A program made the position numbers and the translations under genes. From Paracoccaceae bacterium (GTDB lineage: Bacteria > Pseudomonadota > Alphaproteobacteria > Rhodobacterales > Rhodobacteraceae), in assembly GCA_016744015.1 (NCBI GenBank), contig JADGFD010000001.1:248001-312000 (forward strand): a DNA stretch of 64,000 nt, written 5' to 3'. The notes below the pieces were generated by a model. That model did no database searches. It was given only the letters and a program-made list of their open reading frames with translations, and was not told the DNA's origin. Shown here one piece after another: positions 27,786 through 37,380 of the stretch (positions within the stretch are counted from its first letter, which is position 1; each line of letters begins with the position of its first letter).

Positions 27786-30152
27786 TTATTTCGCAGCTTG
27801 AATGGCAGACCAAACACGGTTTGGTGATAGGGGCATGTCGATATGGGTCACGCCCAGATCAGCAAGCGCATCAACCACCGCGTTGACCACAGCAGGGGGG
27901 GAGCCGATGGCCCCCGCCTCGCCGCAGCCCTTAACGCCAAGCGGGTTATGGGTGCAGGGGGTTTGGCAGCTATGGTCTACCACATATGACGGCACGTCAG
28001 ATGCGCGGGGCATGGCATAATCCATGTAAGAGCCGCTCAAAAGCTGGCCGTCACTATCATACACTGCGTGCTCTAGCAGCGCCTGGCCAATGCCTTGGCC
28101 AATACCGCCATGCACTTGACCTTCAACGATCATCGGGTTGATGACATTGCCAAAATCATCGGCGGCGGCAAAGCGCTCGACAGTGACTTTGCCGGTGGCT
28201 TCGTCCACTTCGACCTCGCACGCATAAGCGCCCGCAGGGTAGGTGAAGTTGTTGGGGTCATAAAACGCGGTCTCTTCCAAGCCCGGTTCGATGTCCTCTA
28301 GCGGGTAGTTATGCGGCACATAAGCGGCCAGTGTTACATCGCCCCAAGCGACCGACTTATCCGTGCCAGCAACCGTGAACTGCCCATCAGCCAGCTCGAT
28401 ATCCGCTTCGCCTGCTTCCAGCAGGTGCGCGGCGATCTTTTTCGCTTTGGCAATGATCTTCTCAGTCGCTTTCACAATCGCAGAGCCACCAACGGCCAGC
28501 GAGCGCGAGCCATAGGTGCCCATGCCCATGGGCACTTTGGAGGTGTCGCCATGCACGATGTCAATCATGCTTTCGTCTATCCCCAGCATATCGGCCACCA
28601 CCTGTGGGAAGGTGGTTTCATGCCCTTGCCCGTGGCTGTGAGAGCCTGTCATCACAGCAATAGAGCCGGTGGCGGTCACCCGCACGGTGGCGCTTTCATA
28701 AAGCCCCGCGCGCGCGCCAAGCTGGCCCACAAGGTTACTTGGCGCAATGCCGCAAGCCTCAATGTAGCAGTTAATGCCAAGGCCACGGCGCTTGCCCTTG
28801 GCTTCGCTTTCGGCCTTACGACCGGCAAAGCCCGCAATGTCAGCGATCTCGATCAGCTTGTTCATGGTGGCGTCATAATCGCCGGTGTCATATTCCACGG
28901 CCACGGGGGTGGCATAGGGGAATTCATCGGCCTTAATGAAGTTCTGCCGCCGGATGGTTATCGGGTCTATCCCGATTTCACGTGCGGCTTTATCAATCAC
29001 GCGCTCAAGCTGATAGGTGGCCTCAGGGCGGCCCGCGCCACGGTAGGCGTCAACCGGCACTGTATTGGTGAACACCGCCCGCACGTTAACCGAAACATGT
29101 GGGGTTTTGTAGGTGCCGGCCATTAAAGTGCCGTGCAGCCATGTTGGCACACTCGGCGCAAAGGTGGAAAGGTAGGCCCCCATATTGGCCATCGTATCTG
29201 TGCGTAGGGCGACAAACATACCGTTTTCATCCAGCGCTAGCTCGATTTTGGTCACGTGGTCGCGGCCATGGGCGTCTGAGATAAAGGCCTCGGAGCGGTC
29301 GGCTGTCCATTTTACAGGGCGACCAACGGCCTTGGCGGCAAAGGTGCAAAAGGCTTCTTCGGCATAGTGAAAGATTTTAGTGCCAAAGCCACCGCCGACA
29401 TCAGGGGCAACAACCCGCAGCTTATGCTCGGGGATGCCGAGCACAAAGGCGCCCATGAGCAGCCGGATAACATGTGGGTTTTGAGACGTGGTATAAAGTG
29501 TGTAATCCTCATCCGCCGCATCATATTTGCCAATAGCCACGCGCGGCTCCATCGGGTTGGCCACAAGGCGGTTATTCACAAGATCAAGGGTTGTGACATG
29601 GTGCGCATTTTCAAAAGCGGCGTCTACGTCGGCTTTTTCGCCGCCCAAAGTCCAGTCATAACATAGGTTGCTGGTGAGGTCGTCATGCACCTTGGTGCTG
29701 CCCGCCGCCAGCGCGGCTTTCATGTCTACCACTGCTGGCAGTTCGTCAATATCCACATCTACCGCCTCAGCCGCATCGCGGGCCTCTTGCAGGCTTTCGG
29801 CCACCACCACGGCGATCGGGTCGCCCACATGGCGCACCTTGCCTTGGGCCAGCACAGGGTGGGCCGGCTCTTGCATCACTTCGCCATTGCGGTCGGTCAC
29901 TTGCCAGCCGCAGGGAATGCCGCCAATGCCCTCAAAATCAGCGCCGGTGAACACTTTTACCACGCCGGGCATGGCCTCGGCTGCGGTGCTGTCGATGCCT
30001 TTGATCGTGCCGTGGGCCACTTGGGACCTCACAAAATATGCATAGGTTTGGCCATAAATGTTGATATCGTCGGTGTATTTACCCTTGCCGGTTAGAAACC
30101 GCACATCTTCGCGCCGCTTGGAGGACGCGCCAATTCCGTTGTCTTTAGGCAT
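27786..30152 (-). CDS. coxL: Form II CoxL-type molybdopterin subunit
   Basis: 788 residues, the catalytic large subunit. The active-site loop is AYRGAGR (369-375), which marks form II (BMS-type); true CO dehydrogenases of form I have AYxCSFR. The N-terminal [21 protein letters not shown] and the [12 protein letters not shown] Moco contact are present, as are the C-terminal [22 protein letters not shown] glutamate motif. The S-L-M gene order also fits form II. CO oxidation by form II enzymes is disputed, so the substrate may be another aldehyde, purine or thiol-type compound. Confidence 0.88.
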   Translation of the reverse strand: MPKDNGIGASSKRREDVRFLTGKGKYTDDINIYGQTYAYFVRSQVAHGTIKGIDSTAAEAMPGVVKVFTGADFEGIGGIPCGWQVTDRNGEVMQEPAHPVLAQGKVRHVGDPIAVVVAESLQEARDAAEAVDVDIDELPAVVDMKAALAAGSTKVHDDLTSNLCYDWTLGGEKADVDAAFENAHHVTTLDLVNNRLVANPMEPRVAIGKYDAADEDYTLYTTSQNPHVIRLLMGAFVLGIPEHKLRVVAPDVGGGFGTKIFHYAEEAFCTFAAKAVGRPVKWTADRSEAFISDAHGRDHVTKIELALDENGMFVALRTDTMANMGAYLSTFAPSVPTWLHGTLMAGTYKTPHVSVNVRAVFTNTVPVDAYRGAGRPEATYQLERVIDKAAREIGIDPITIRRQNFIKADEFPYATPVAVEYDTGDYDATMNKLIEIADIAGFAGRKAESEAKGKRRGLGINCYIEACGIAPSNLVGQLGARAGLYESATVRVTATGSIAVMTGSHSHGQGHETTFPQVVADMLGIDESMIDIVHGDTSKVPMGMGTYGSRSLAVGGSAIVKATEKIIAKAKKIAAHLLEAGEADIELADGQFTVAGTDKSVAWGDVTLAAYVPHNYPLEDIEPGLEETAFYDPNNFTYPAGAYACEVEVDEATGKVTVERFAAADDFGNVINPMIVEGQVHGGIGQGIGQALLEHAVYDSDGQLLSGSYMDYAMPRASDVPSYVVDHSCQTPCTHNPLGVKGCGEAGAIGSPPAVVNAVVDALADLGVTHIDMPLSPNRVWSAIQAAK

Positions 30153-30164
30153 ATGCTTTCTCCC

Positions 30165-30632
30165 CTAGCTCAGCGCGCTTGCAGCGGCTTGAATTGATTT
30201 CACGATGTTATGATATCCGGTGCAGCGGCAAATATTGCCGTCCAGATGGTGGCGAATTTCGGCCTCGCTCGGGCTGCTGTTTTCAGCCAGCAGCGCCGAA
30301 GCCGCCATCACCATGCCCGGCGTGCAAAAGCCACATTGCAGCCCGTGATGCTCTTGAAAGGCCGCCTGAATAACGCCAAGCGAGCCATCTTCATTGGCCA
30401 TGCCCTCAATCGTGGATACATCCCCACCATCGGCCTCAAGCGCCAGCATGGTGCAGGATTTCACCATTTTGCCAGCCACATGCACGGTGCAAGCACCGCA
30501 TTGGCTGGTATCGCAGCCCACATGGGTGCCGGTTAAATGCAGGTTTTCTCGTAGGAAATCGGAAAGCAACGTGCGCCCTTCAACCTCTCCGCTCACGGCT
30601 TTGCCGTTCACGGTCATCGAAACATTGGTCAT
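30165..30632 (-). CDS. coxS: CO-dehydrogenase-like [2Fe-2S] (small) subunit
   Basis: 155 residues with two [2Fe-2S] clusters. The plant-ferredoxin-type set is Cys40, Cys45, Cys48 and Cys60 (CDTSQCGAC...SC); the second set is Cys100, Cys103, Cys135 and Cys137 (CGFC...CRC). All eight ligands are present. It is the first gene of coxS-coxL-coxM; coxL starts 12 bases later. It is divergent from mce, with which it shares a 180-base intergenic region. Confidence 0.9.
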   Translation of the reverse strand: MTNVSMTVNGKAVSGEVEGRTLLSDFLRENLHLTGTHVGCDTSQCGACTVHVAGKMVKSCTMLALEADGGDVSTIEGMANEDGSLGVIQAAFQEHHGLQCGFCTPGMVMAASALLAENSSPSEAEIRHHLDGNICRCTGYHNIVKSIQAAASALS

Positions 30633-30705
30633 ATCTTCTCCCTAGCTTTTTCTTTTTGGCTACCCACAGTGTGCATCCATTCTGCCGTGGGACAAAGAGT
30701 TATTT

Positions 30706-30737
30706 TTGACAAAGTTCAATAATCCCCAACATATAGT
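30706..30737 (+). promoter_or_regulatory. Possible promoter of mce
   Basis: A consensus TTGACA (30706-30711) is followed, after 18 bases, by CATATA (30730-30735), or after 20 bases by TATAGT (30732-30737). It lies about 75 bases upstream of mce in the coxS-mce intergenic region. Spacing is not ideal, so confidence is low. Confidence 0.35.
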
Positions 30738-30812
30738 GAATAGGGAACGGCGGCATATCCATTGCTTTTTCCGGCTTTCCAGCGTATTTCGCACAAAACA
30801 AAGGAGCCTTCT

Positions 30813-31211
30813 ATGATTGGAAACCTGAACCACGTGGCCATTGCCGTGCCGGACCTAGAGGCCGCCGTCGCCACTTACCGCGATACCCTCGGGGCCAATG
30901 TGGGGGCACCACAAGACGAGCCGGACCACGGTGTTACGGTGGTCTTCATTACCTTGCCAAATACTAAAGTCGAGCTGCTCTACCCGTTGGGGGAAAACAG
31001 CCCGATCAAGAGTTTTCTGGAGAAAAACCCTTCAGGCGGCATCCACCATATTTGCTATGAGGTGGAAGACATTGAAGCGGCCCGCGACAAGATGCTGGCT
31101 AGCGGCGCGCGGGTGTTAGGCGATATAAAGACAGGGGCGCATGGCAAACCTGTTATTTTCCTGCACCCGAAAGACTTTACCGGAACCCTTGTGGAGCTTG
31201 AACAGATATGA
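30813..31211 (+). CDS. mce: Methylmalonyl-CoA epimerase
   Basis: 132-residue vicinal-oxygen-chelate fold protein that converts (S)- to (R)-methylmalonyl-CoA, the step between PccAB and the mutase. MIGNLNHVAIAVPDLEAAVA gives the first metal His, SGGIHHICYEVEDIEAA the second, and GTLVELEQI the terminal Glu ligand. AAGGAG precedes the start at 30813; an in-frame extension to 30762 is rejected. It overlaps the DUF1467 gene by four bases. It completes the propionyl-CoA pathway, 13 kb from mcm. Confidence 0.95.
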   Translation: MIGNLNHVAIAVPDLEAAVATYRDTLGANVGAPQDEPDHGVTVVFITLPNTKVELLYPLGENSPIKSFLEKNPSGGIHHICYEVEDIEAARDKMLASGARVLGDIKTGAHGKPVIFLHPKDFTGTLVELEQI

Positions 31212-31474
31212 CCATCACCGCCGCCCTCGTGCTGTTTGCCGTTATCTGGTTTATGTTGCTCTTTATGGCGCTGCCCATGGGCCAAACCTCGCAAGAGGAA
31301 GACGGCGAGCGCGTGGCGGGCACGCCGGCTTCAGCGCCCATCAACCCGATGATCGGCAAAAAAATGTTTTGGGTTACGGTGGTCACTGTGCTGCTCTGGG
31401 TGCCGCTTTGCCTGTTTATTGTTTATGGTCCGCTTACAATCGAGGACCTCGATTTTTATGATCGCAGCCGCTAA
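31208..31474 (+). CDS. DUF1467 family small membrane protein
   Basis: 88 residues, with two membrane helices (about 4-24 and 52-75). This is the alphaproteobacterial DUF1467 pattern, and the pairing after mce is typical of the class. The function is unknown. It overlaps mce by four bases (ATGA), so it is translationally coupled, and it converges on the EI24 gene with a 4-base overlap. Confidence 0.85.
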   Translation: MTITAALVLFAVIWFMLLFMALPMGQTSQEEDGERVAGTPASAPINPMIGKKMFWVTVVTVLLWVPLCLFIVYGPLTIEDLDFYDRSR

Positions 31475-32160
31475 TAGCCTTCGGAATTCAACCGGTGAAA
31501 CACATGGGTAAATGTGGCTACCCCAAGTAGGGGCACCAGAATGTTGATGATCGGTATCGAGAGCGGCACCGCCATTAAAATCCCGGCAAACCATATCTCC
31601 CAGCGATGCGCCTTGCGCAGCTTGGTGGCCGCGCGTTCTCCTAGCCGTCGCATGGCCACCAGCTGGAAATACTCGCGCCCGAGTAGGAAGCCGTTGACGA
31701 TGTAAAAAATCACAGGGGCCAGCAAGCTGGAGGCAAAATAGATGATAAGTGCCAGCAGGTTGGCAAGGATCATCACCATCAAAAATCGCAGCGCCTCACC
31801 CATGATCTGCCCAAAGGGCAGCGGCTGCACTTTGGGCAGGCTTGGGTAATGTTTACCCTCAACCGCATCGGCAATTTCCTCAAGGAAAAACCCGAGAAAC
31901 ACCGCCGCAACCGGAAACATTAAAAACACCGCCATGACCAGCGCGCCGGTAAAGGCCACGGCGCTAAACCAATCCCCGATCGGGATTTCACCAAGCCAAG
32001 GCAGGGTGATGGAGCCGGGCAATACAGTAACCGCCAGCCAGATCAGCCCAAAATAAGCCCCGCCAAATAAAACGGCACTCAGGCCAACAGCCTTAATCAG
32101 CACCCACATGAATTTAGGGTCAAAAAGCTGGCGCACGGCCTTGGCTAAATCATTAAACAT
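31471..32160 (-). CDS. EI24/CysZ-like membrane protein
   Basis: 229 residues with about four or five hydrophobic segments. The AEEIADAVEGKHYP region, the long NGFLLGREYFQLVAMRR segment and the C-terminal hydrophobic helix match the EI24 family, which includes the sulfate transporter CysZ. Whether this protein moves sulfate is not shown; no cys genes are nearby. It is convergent with DUF1467. Confidence 0.8.
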   Translation of the reverse strand: MFNDLAKAVRQLFDPKFMWVLIKAVGLSAVLFGGAYFGLIWLAVTVLPGSITLPWLGEIPIGDWFSAVAFTGALVMAVFLMFPVAAVFLGFFLEEIADAVEGKHYPSLPKVQPLPFGQIMGEALRFLMVMILANLLALIIYFASSLLAPVIFYIVNGFLLGREYFQLVAMRRLGERAATKLRKAHRWEIWFAGILMAVPLSIPIINILVPLLGVATFTHVFHRLNSEGY

Positions 32161-32175
32161 GTTCCGGGGGCGCCT

Positions 32176-33207
32176 CTATTGGTTAAGCAGCGCGGCCTCC
32201 GCATGGCTCATCACAGGATAGGCAAGAGGCAAGGCGGCGCTTTCAAGCTCAGGAAATAGCGCAAAAAGCTCGGCGCGGGCAAGGGGGGGAAGGGTAGAAA
32301 GCCCGTCTTGATTCGGAAAAAAGCTTTCGCTGGCATGACCATCCACAAAAACCACCTCATGGCGGTCAAACAGGATATGTATATATTCAACAGAATTTCC
32401 GGGGGGCAATTGGCGAACACCCCGCCGCCCTATCAGTGAAATAGCAGCGCACAACATGTGTGGCTGGTCAAATAATGCGGCAATCGCACCGGCGCTCAAC
32501 AAAAGCCGATGTTGCGGCGAAACAAGGGTGCGGCGCAGCGGGGATTGCGGCCCCAGCGCCGATTTTTCAATCTCGACCGGACACAGCGCGGGGTGGCGGA
32601 TCTGCTCAGTGGTTGAAACCACCCGCCGCCCGATCCAGCGCAGGGTTTGCAACCCATGATCTAACGTGCGGATTTTATCCCCGGGGGAAACGGTTTCAAT
32701 ACGGCGGGGGCCGAGTGCTGTGTCGATCAAGCTGCCAGCGGTAAAGCACACCACCCCCGGGCTTGGCACGCCGGCACCCTCATACGTGCCATCGGTGGTA
32801 TAGTTTAAGGACTGCCCCGGACTGGCGTCATCGGGGTAGGAAACCGTGTCTACAAAGGCGGCATTATCATCAATAAGCTGCACCGTGTCGCCGCCGCCAT
32901 TATTGAGCGGCTGCCAGCCTGCCACGGGAATAAGAATGGTGCCGGGAGCGGGATTGTAAAGCGCTATAAATTCGGCTTCTGTGATGTTATCATTATATAA
33001 AATCGCAATATCGCCGGGGGCGAGTGTGATATCCGCAAAACTGCCGACGCCTGAATTTGAGGTGTTGGAATCGTCCAGAGTCCAGCCATTCATGGCAATG
33101 GCACCGGTGCCGGTGTTTGTGATCTCAACCCATTCGTGGTTGTTATCATGCACGCTATTCACCGGATCATACATGATCTCGGTTACAACAATATCAGTAT
33201 TTGGCAT
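32176..33207 (-). CDS. Lamin-tail plus Hint domain protein
   Basis: 343 residues. The N-terminal ~125 residues are a lamin-tail (LTD) fold: IVVTEIMYDPVNSVHDNNHEWVEITNTG, then GWTLDDSN and a DTVSYPDDASPGQSLN end. At Cys154 begins a Hint domain (VCFTAGSLIDTALGPRRIETV, LRWIGRRVV, LVSPQHRLLLS, YIHILFDRHEVVFVDGHASESFF). It is the second Hint protein in the window and has a different N-terminal cargo from the one at 17-18 kb. No signal peptide is seen. The combination suggests an autoprocessed surface or secreted protein; that is inference. Confidence 0.85.
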   Translation of the reverse strand: MPNTDIVVTEIMYDPVNSVHDNNHEWVEITNTGTGAIAMNGWTLDDSNTSNSGVGSFADITLAPGDIAILYNDNITEAEFIALYNPAPGTILIPVAGWQPLNNGGGDTVQLIDDNAAFVDTVSYPDDASPGQSLNYTTDGTYEGAGVPSPGVVCFTAGSLIDTALGPRRIETVSPGDKIRTLDHGLQTLRWIGRRVVSTTEQIRHPALCPVEIEKSALGPQSPLRRTLVSPQHRLLLSAGAIAALFDQPHMLCAAISLIGRRGVRQLPPGNSVEYIHILFDRHEVVFVDGHASESFFPNQDGLSTLPPLARAELFALFPELESAALPLAYPVMSHAEAALLNQ

Positions 33208-33363
33208 TTGGCGGCCCTCATATTTCTATAATGAATGATAACGGATATTTTCCCAGATGTCCTCTTGCCGCTGCTAAGTGAGGTGATTTAGGCCAAATTT
33301 TGCCGGTTGGCCTTGTGATGCCTTTGCTAGGCGCGTAGCTTTTGCAAAATGAAAGGTTTTGCT

Positions 33364-34332
33364 ATGTTAACACGACCCGAGATCGAAGCCGCTGCTGCCT
33401 TGGTTTACCGCCACATGCCCGCCACCGCGCAATATGCTTGGCCAATGCTGGCGCAAGCGCTGGGGGTGGAAACATGGGTAAAGCATGAGAATCACGGCCC
33501 AACAGGCGCTTTTAAAGCGCGCGGAGGCGTAACTTTTATTGACTGGTTGAAGCGGGAAAAGCCCGATGCGCGCGGGATTATCACCGCGACGCGTGGCAAC
33601 CACGGCCAATCTCAAGCACGGGCCGCGATTGCGGCGGGCTTGGAAGCGCATATCTATGTGCCACACGGGAATTCAGCCGAGAAAAATGCAGCCATGCAGG
33701 CTTTTGGTGGCCAGCTTACTGAATTCGGGGATGACTTTGACGAAGCAAGGCTTGAAGCGATGCGGGTCGGCGAGCTTGAAGGCTGGCACCCTGTGCCGCC
33801 GTTTCATCTTGAGCTGGTGCGCGGGGTGGCAACCTATGCTTTTGAGCTACTGTCCGCGGCTCCGCATCTGGATACGGTATATGTGCCCATCGGCTGTGGT
33901 TCGGGCATTTGCGGCACGATTTTGGCGCGTAATGCTTTGGGGGTAAAAACCAAAGTGGTGGGGGTAGTGGCTGAGGGCGCGCAGGCGGCGAAGCTTTCTG
34001 TTGACGCGGGGAAGCTGGTGGAAACCGGCCCCACTGCAACGTTTGCTGACGGCATGGCAGTGCGGGTGCCAGTGGCCGAAGCTTACGAGATTTACGCCAA
34101 GGGCGCTGAGCGGATTGTGTCTGTAAGGGATGCGGAGATCGCCGAGGCGATGCGGCTATTGTATCGCTGCACCCATAATGTGGCCGAAGGGGCGGGGGCC
34201 GCAGCGCTGGCCGCTTTGATGCAGGAGCGCAGCCGGATGCAAGGCAAAGCCGTGGGTGTTATCTTGTCAGGGGGGAACATAGACACAGGGATGTTGGCCG
34301 AAGTGCTTTCTGGTGGTGTGCCAAAGGTTTAG
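33364..34332 (+). CDS. PLP-dependent threonine/serine dehydratase family protein
   Basis: 322-residue fold-type II PLP enzyme. HENHGPTGAFKARGG holds the Schiff-base lysine; the phosphate loop is PIGCGSGICG, where many dehydratases have SGGGG. TRGNHGQS and GLEAHIYVPHG are also typical. The start at 33364 (AAAGG upstream) is preferred to an earlier ATG at 33349. It probably deaminates a hydroxy-amino acid, but the exact substrate (threonine, serine, 3-hydroxyaspartate or similar) is open. A TTTTGCAAAA palindrome overlaps its 5' end region. Confidence 0.8.
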   Translation: MLTRPEIEAAAALVYRHMPATAQYAWPMLAQALGVETWVKHENHGPTGAFKARGGVTFIDWLKREKPDARGIITATRGNHGQSQARAAIAAGLEAHIYVPHGNSAEKNAAMQAFGGQLTEFGDDFDEARLEAMRVGELEGWHPVPPFHLELVRGVATYAFELLSAAPHLDTVYVPIGCGSGICGTILARNALGVKTKVVGVVAEGAQAAKLSVDAGKLVETGPTATFADGMAVRVPVAEAYEIYAKGAERIVSVRDAEIAEAMRLLYRCTHNVAEGAGAAALAALMQERSRMQGKAVGVILSGGNIDTGMLAEVLSGGVPKV

Positions 34333-34355
34333 GCCGGCTCTGCTGGGTTTGCCCG

Positions 34356-34600
34356 TTTTTAGCTTGCTAAAAACCTGCCTTTGCTGAGTGGGGGGGTGGG
34401 AACAAGTTTGTCCCAAGCGCTCAGGGTGCGGCCCTCCCCGAAGCAAAGGCAAGCTGGCTGGGTGTAAATTTTAAAGCAAGCGAAAGCCCCGAGCGTGGCT
34501 CTCCCGCCCACCGGATGCCGTTTGCTACGCAAACGACACCGGCGGTTGGGCATGGCCTCGCTGCGCTCGGTGGGGGCGACACGCCCCCTCGCGCACGCGC
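34356..34600 (+). repeat. Intergenic hairpin repeat family A, copy 2
   Basis: Hairpin 1 is TTTTTAGCTTGCTAAAAA (34356-34373), then GCCTTTGC (34377-34384) pairs with GCAAAGGC (34443-34450). 27 bases at 34425-34451 are identical to copy 1. The right half has further GC-rich hairpins. It lies between convergent genes (dehydratase and nitroreductase); no gene is seen in this 292-base gap. Confidence 0.8.
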
Positions 34601-34624
34601 GCTTCCCCCTGAGGGGCGCTTTGG

Positions 34625-35191
34625 TCAGCTATCCTGCCATGTCGTGATGTTGGGTATATTGGGGCGCGGGCGCTCGGGCGGGGTGGCGCTAGGGGTGGCG
34701 ATGTGAATAAACCCGGCTACAAATTCTTGCGGCTCTAGCCCCAATCCTTTTTCTAGAAACGCGCGGTCAAACGCCATGGGGCCACTCAGCCAGTTGGCCC
34801 CCCAGCCGGAAGCTAGCGCGCCGTTTAGGAGCGCAAGGCAAGCGGCCCCTGCGGACAATGTTTGCTCGACCTCCGGAATAGCATCACAAGGCTTAGGCGA
34901 GGCGATCACGGCTACCGCCATGAGGCCGTCATTAAACTGCGCGCAGGTCTTTTCCCGCTTTTCGGCGGGCAATGCCATCGCGTCATAGCGCGCCTCTGCC
35001 AAAGGCCCCAGCCGTTTGAGCGCCGCTTGGGAGAGCACAATAAACCGCCACGGTTCCAGCTTTTTGTGGTCCGGTGTGCGGGCCGCGATTTCAAGCAGGG
35101 CTTCAATTTCTGCGCGGGCTGGCACGGGGGCTTGAAGGGTTTTGGCGGGGGTTGAGCGGCGGGTTTTCAAAAAGGTGAGGGTATCAACCAT
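34625..35191 (-). CDS. Nitroreductase-family protein (YdjA-like)
   Basis: 188-residue FMN-dependent fold. LTFLKTRRSTPAKTL, ARTPDHKKLEPWRFIVL and GWGANWLSGP fit the short YdjA-type nitroreductases. The start at 35191 has GGAG upstream; it overlaps the hisG 3' end by eight bases, so it ends the hisZ-hisG transcript. The substrate is unknown, and it is probably not part of histidine synthesis. Confidence 0.85.
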   Translation of the reverse strand: MVDTLTFLKTRRSTPAKTLQAPVPARAEIEALLEIAARTPDHKKLEPWRFIVLSQAALKRLGPLAEARYDAMALPAEKREKTCAQFNDGLMAVAVIASPKPCDAIPEVEQTLSAGAACLALLNGALASGWGANWLSGPMAFDRAFLEKGLGLEPQEFVAGFIHIATPSATPPERPRPNIPNITTWQDS

Positions 35192-35888
35192 TACTGGCTC
35201 CAATACGATTGAGAATTTCAGCGCGAGCGGCTATGGATTCTACGCTCCAACGCGCCAACTTACTGGCAAACAGCGTGGCTTGTGACGCCAAAACAGGTGG
35301 GCCTTTCAGTATCTTAAGGTGGTTGGCGCGCAGCGTATCCCCAGTGGAGGTGATATCCGCCACGGCCTCTGCTGTCAGGTTCTTAATCGTGCCTTCCGTT
35401 GCGCCTTGGCTATCTACCAACTGGTAATCCGCCACGCCTTCGCGCTTTAGATACTCGCGCATAATGTTGTGATATTTTGTGGCAATCCGCAGCCGCATGC
35501 CGTGGGCTTTGCGAAAGGCCGCCGCCGCCGCGTCTAGGTCATCAATGTTTTCCACGTCGGCCCAAAAGCTGGGCACCGCCAAAATAAGGTCCGCATGGCC
35601 AAAGCCCATTTCAGCAATTTGCTCGACCTGCATCTCCCAAGCCGGAATTTTTTCGGCGACCAGATCTTGGCCCGTGACCCCCATATGAATGCGCCCTGCA
35701 GCCAGCTCACGCGGGATTTCTCCCGCCGAGAGCAAGATCAACTCTACATCGCTTACGCCCCGCACTTGCCCCGCATATTCACGCCCCGAACCTGTGCGCT
35801 CAAGCGTGATGCCACGGCCGGAAAACCACGCAAAGGTTTGCTCTTGCAAGCGGCCCTTGGAAGGCACGGCGAGTTTTAGGTTGCTCAT
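35184..35888 (-). CDS. hisG: ATP phosphoribosyltransferase, short form
   Basis: 234 residues, the catalytic subunit for the first step of histidine synthesis (ATP plus PRPP). KLAVPSKGRLQEQTFAWFSGRG is the N-terminus, and LIAVPSFW-like and GTIKNLTAEAVADITSTGDTLRANHL segments hold the PRPP loop. It lacks the C-terminal regulatory domain of long HisG, so it needs HisZ, which is encoded immediately before it with a 4-base overlap. Confidence 0.95.
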   Translation of the reverse strand: MSNLKLAVPSKGRLQEQTFAWFSGRGITLERTGSGREYAGQVRGVSDVELILLSAGEIPRELAAGRIHMGVTGQDLVAEKIPAWEMQVEQIAEMGFGHADLILAVPSFWADVENIDDLDAAAAAFRKAHGMRLRIATKYHNIMREYLKREGVADYQLVDSQGATEGTIKNLTAEAVADITSTGDTLRANHLKILKGPPVLASQATLFASKLARWSVESIAARAEILNRIGASNG

Positions 35889-37024
35889 TGCAGGCCTCCG
35901 AGCGCCAATAAGGCTTCTGGCCTAATGATCCCGCCCACGGCGGGGGTTTCGCGACCCAAGGCGCGGGTCAGTGCGCCGTAACGGCCCCCTTGTGCGATTT
36001 GCGGCAGGTCTGTGCGCGCTTCTGCACTGAATCCAAAGACAAAACCGTCATAATATTCTAGGCTGGTGCGGCCATAGCTGGCTTCAAACGGGAGCTGGTC
36101 GCCGTCGATGCCAAAGGCGGATATCGCCTCACTGCGAGCCTCGATCATATCAATGGCCGGAGTTATGGCGGGCATTTCTATTGCGATGTTCCGAAGAGAT
36201 TTTATGGCGGCTTTCATCGGGGCCTTCACAGCCAGGGCGCGCTCAAGAAGCGTGACCTGACCTACGGGAATTGGCGGTGTCTCGGCGTCTTCCCGCAAGA
36301 TTTCCGCGCGCTTTTGGATTTCACTAATTGAGCGCAATCCAATGGCTGGGCCTTGGGAGGCCAAATAATCTTCCAGCGTGCCAGCTTGCAGGGCCGATAG
36401 CAGTGCTGTGCGGGTATTATTTTGGGAAAGCGGGGCGGCATAGCGCTCTAGCAGGCGGGTGAACCTGTCTGGCCGCCAGAGGTGCCGCATAAGGGCGGCT
36501 TTGCGCGGCGGGGTGGTTTCCAGTGCTGAAACCCCGGCCAAAATAATACCCATATCGCCCGTTACGGGAGCGACAGGAGCGTTTCGCAGCGCTTCTGCGA
36601 TCATGGCAAACACTTCGGCATCCGCTTCTGCGGTGTTGGCATCCCCAAAGGCCTCAAAACCGCATTGCAAGTATTCAACAGGCCGGGCTGACCCGGGCTC
36701 TTGGCGGCGCCATACCGAGCCGGCATAGGCATAACGCCCCTGCGCTGCGCCGCTTTCCAGGTGCATTTGGGCCACAGGCACGGTAAAGTCGGGCCGCAGC
36801 ATTTGCTCACCCAAGACCGGGTCATGGGTGGTGTAGGCGCGGGCGCGCAAATCCTCGCCATAAAGATCAATCAGGATATCGGCTGAAAGCAGGGCGGCGG
36901 GCTCCACCGTGGTGGCATTATTGGCCGCAAAACCAGCCATCAGGCGGCCGACTTCGGCGCGCAAAGCTGCCAGCCCTGCGCCTGTCCGCCCGCCCTCCAG
37001 ATACGCTCTCGCCTTCGCTTGCAT
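35885..37024 (-). CDS. hisZ: ATP phosphoribosyltransferase regulatory subunit
   Basis: 379 residues, a HisS-like paralog without tRNA synthetase activity that activates short HisG. Class II synthetase-like motifs remain (RPDFTVPVAQMHLESG, RYAYAGSVWRRQEPG, EYLQCGFEAFG). The start at 37024 (MQAKARAYLEGG) has GGAG upstream; 37042 (MVTEHG) is an alternative with a weaker AGGG. An extended frame to 37216 would run through repeat B3 and is rejected. It overlaps hisG by four bases. Confidence 0.93.
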   Translation of the reverse strand: MQAKARAYLEGGRTGAGLAALRAEVGRLMAGFAANNATTVEPAALLSADILIDLYGEDLRARAYTTHDPVLGEQMLRPDFTVPVAQMHLESGAAQGRYAYAGSVWRRQEPGSARPVEYLQCGFEAFGDANTAEADAEVFAMIAEALRNAPVAPVTGDMGIILAGVSALETTPPRKAALMRHLWRPDRFTRLLERYAAPLSQNNTRTALLSALQAGTLEDYLASQGPAIGLRSISEIQKRAEILREDAETPPIPVGQVTLLERALAVKAPMKAAIKSLRNIAIEMPAITPAIDMIEARSEAISAFGIDGDQLPFEASYGRTSLEYYDGFVFGFSAEARTDLPQIAQGGRYGALTRALGRETPAVGGIIRPEALLALGGLQ

Positions 37025-37117
37025 CCCATGCTCCGTAACCATTTGCCCTGTCTTGCCAATCCGGCGAGGGGGTTTCAAGCCAAATCGGACATTTCTGCTG
37101 ATATGCCGTTGTGTAGA

Positions 37118-37252
37118 CGCTAGCGGCGCGTCTGGCATTGTGTTGTTTTGCAGCCTTTTTGCCCGCGCCGCGCTGATACGGCATCGCGTGTGGCGAGCGC
37201 TGAAAAGGTCTGCCACAAACGCTGTGGTTTCCGGCGGCGCTAGACAGACATT
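37118..37252 (+). repeat. Intergenic hairpin repeat family B, copy 3
   Basis: Begins near AGCGGCGCGTCTGGCATTG (37122-37140), with the partner arm CCGCGCCGCGC from 37163. The right half, with ACGCTGTGG and a terminal GGCGGCGC, matches copy B2. It lies between hisZ and the decayed PAP2 gene. The remaining part of this 340-base gap shows no gene I trust. Confidence 0.7.
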
Positions 37253-37380
37253 GCAAAATAGAACGATGGCCGCGCGCCGCCACCGGCGGGTTGCTCTGCG
37301 CGCGTGGCTATCCTTCTGGGCTGCAAATTTGGTGCTTTTCTATTTAGGTCTCTATGGTTTCAACTACCCAGCAACATCTC

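Noticed and set aside
30706-30719. TTGACAAAGTTCAA near mce as a fifth TetR site
   Set aside because: It resembles TTGAAC-N3-GTTCAA but one half-site is off by one base in length. Treated as promoter sequence, not an operator.
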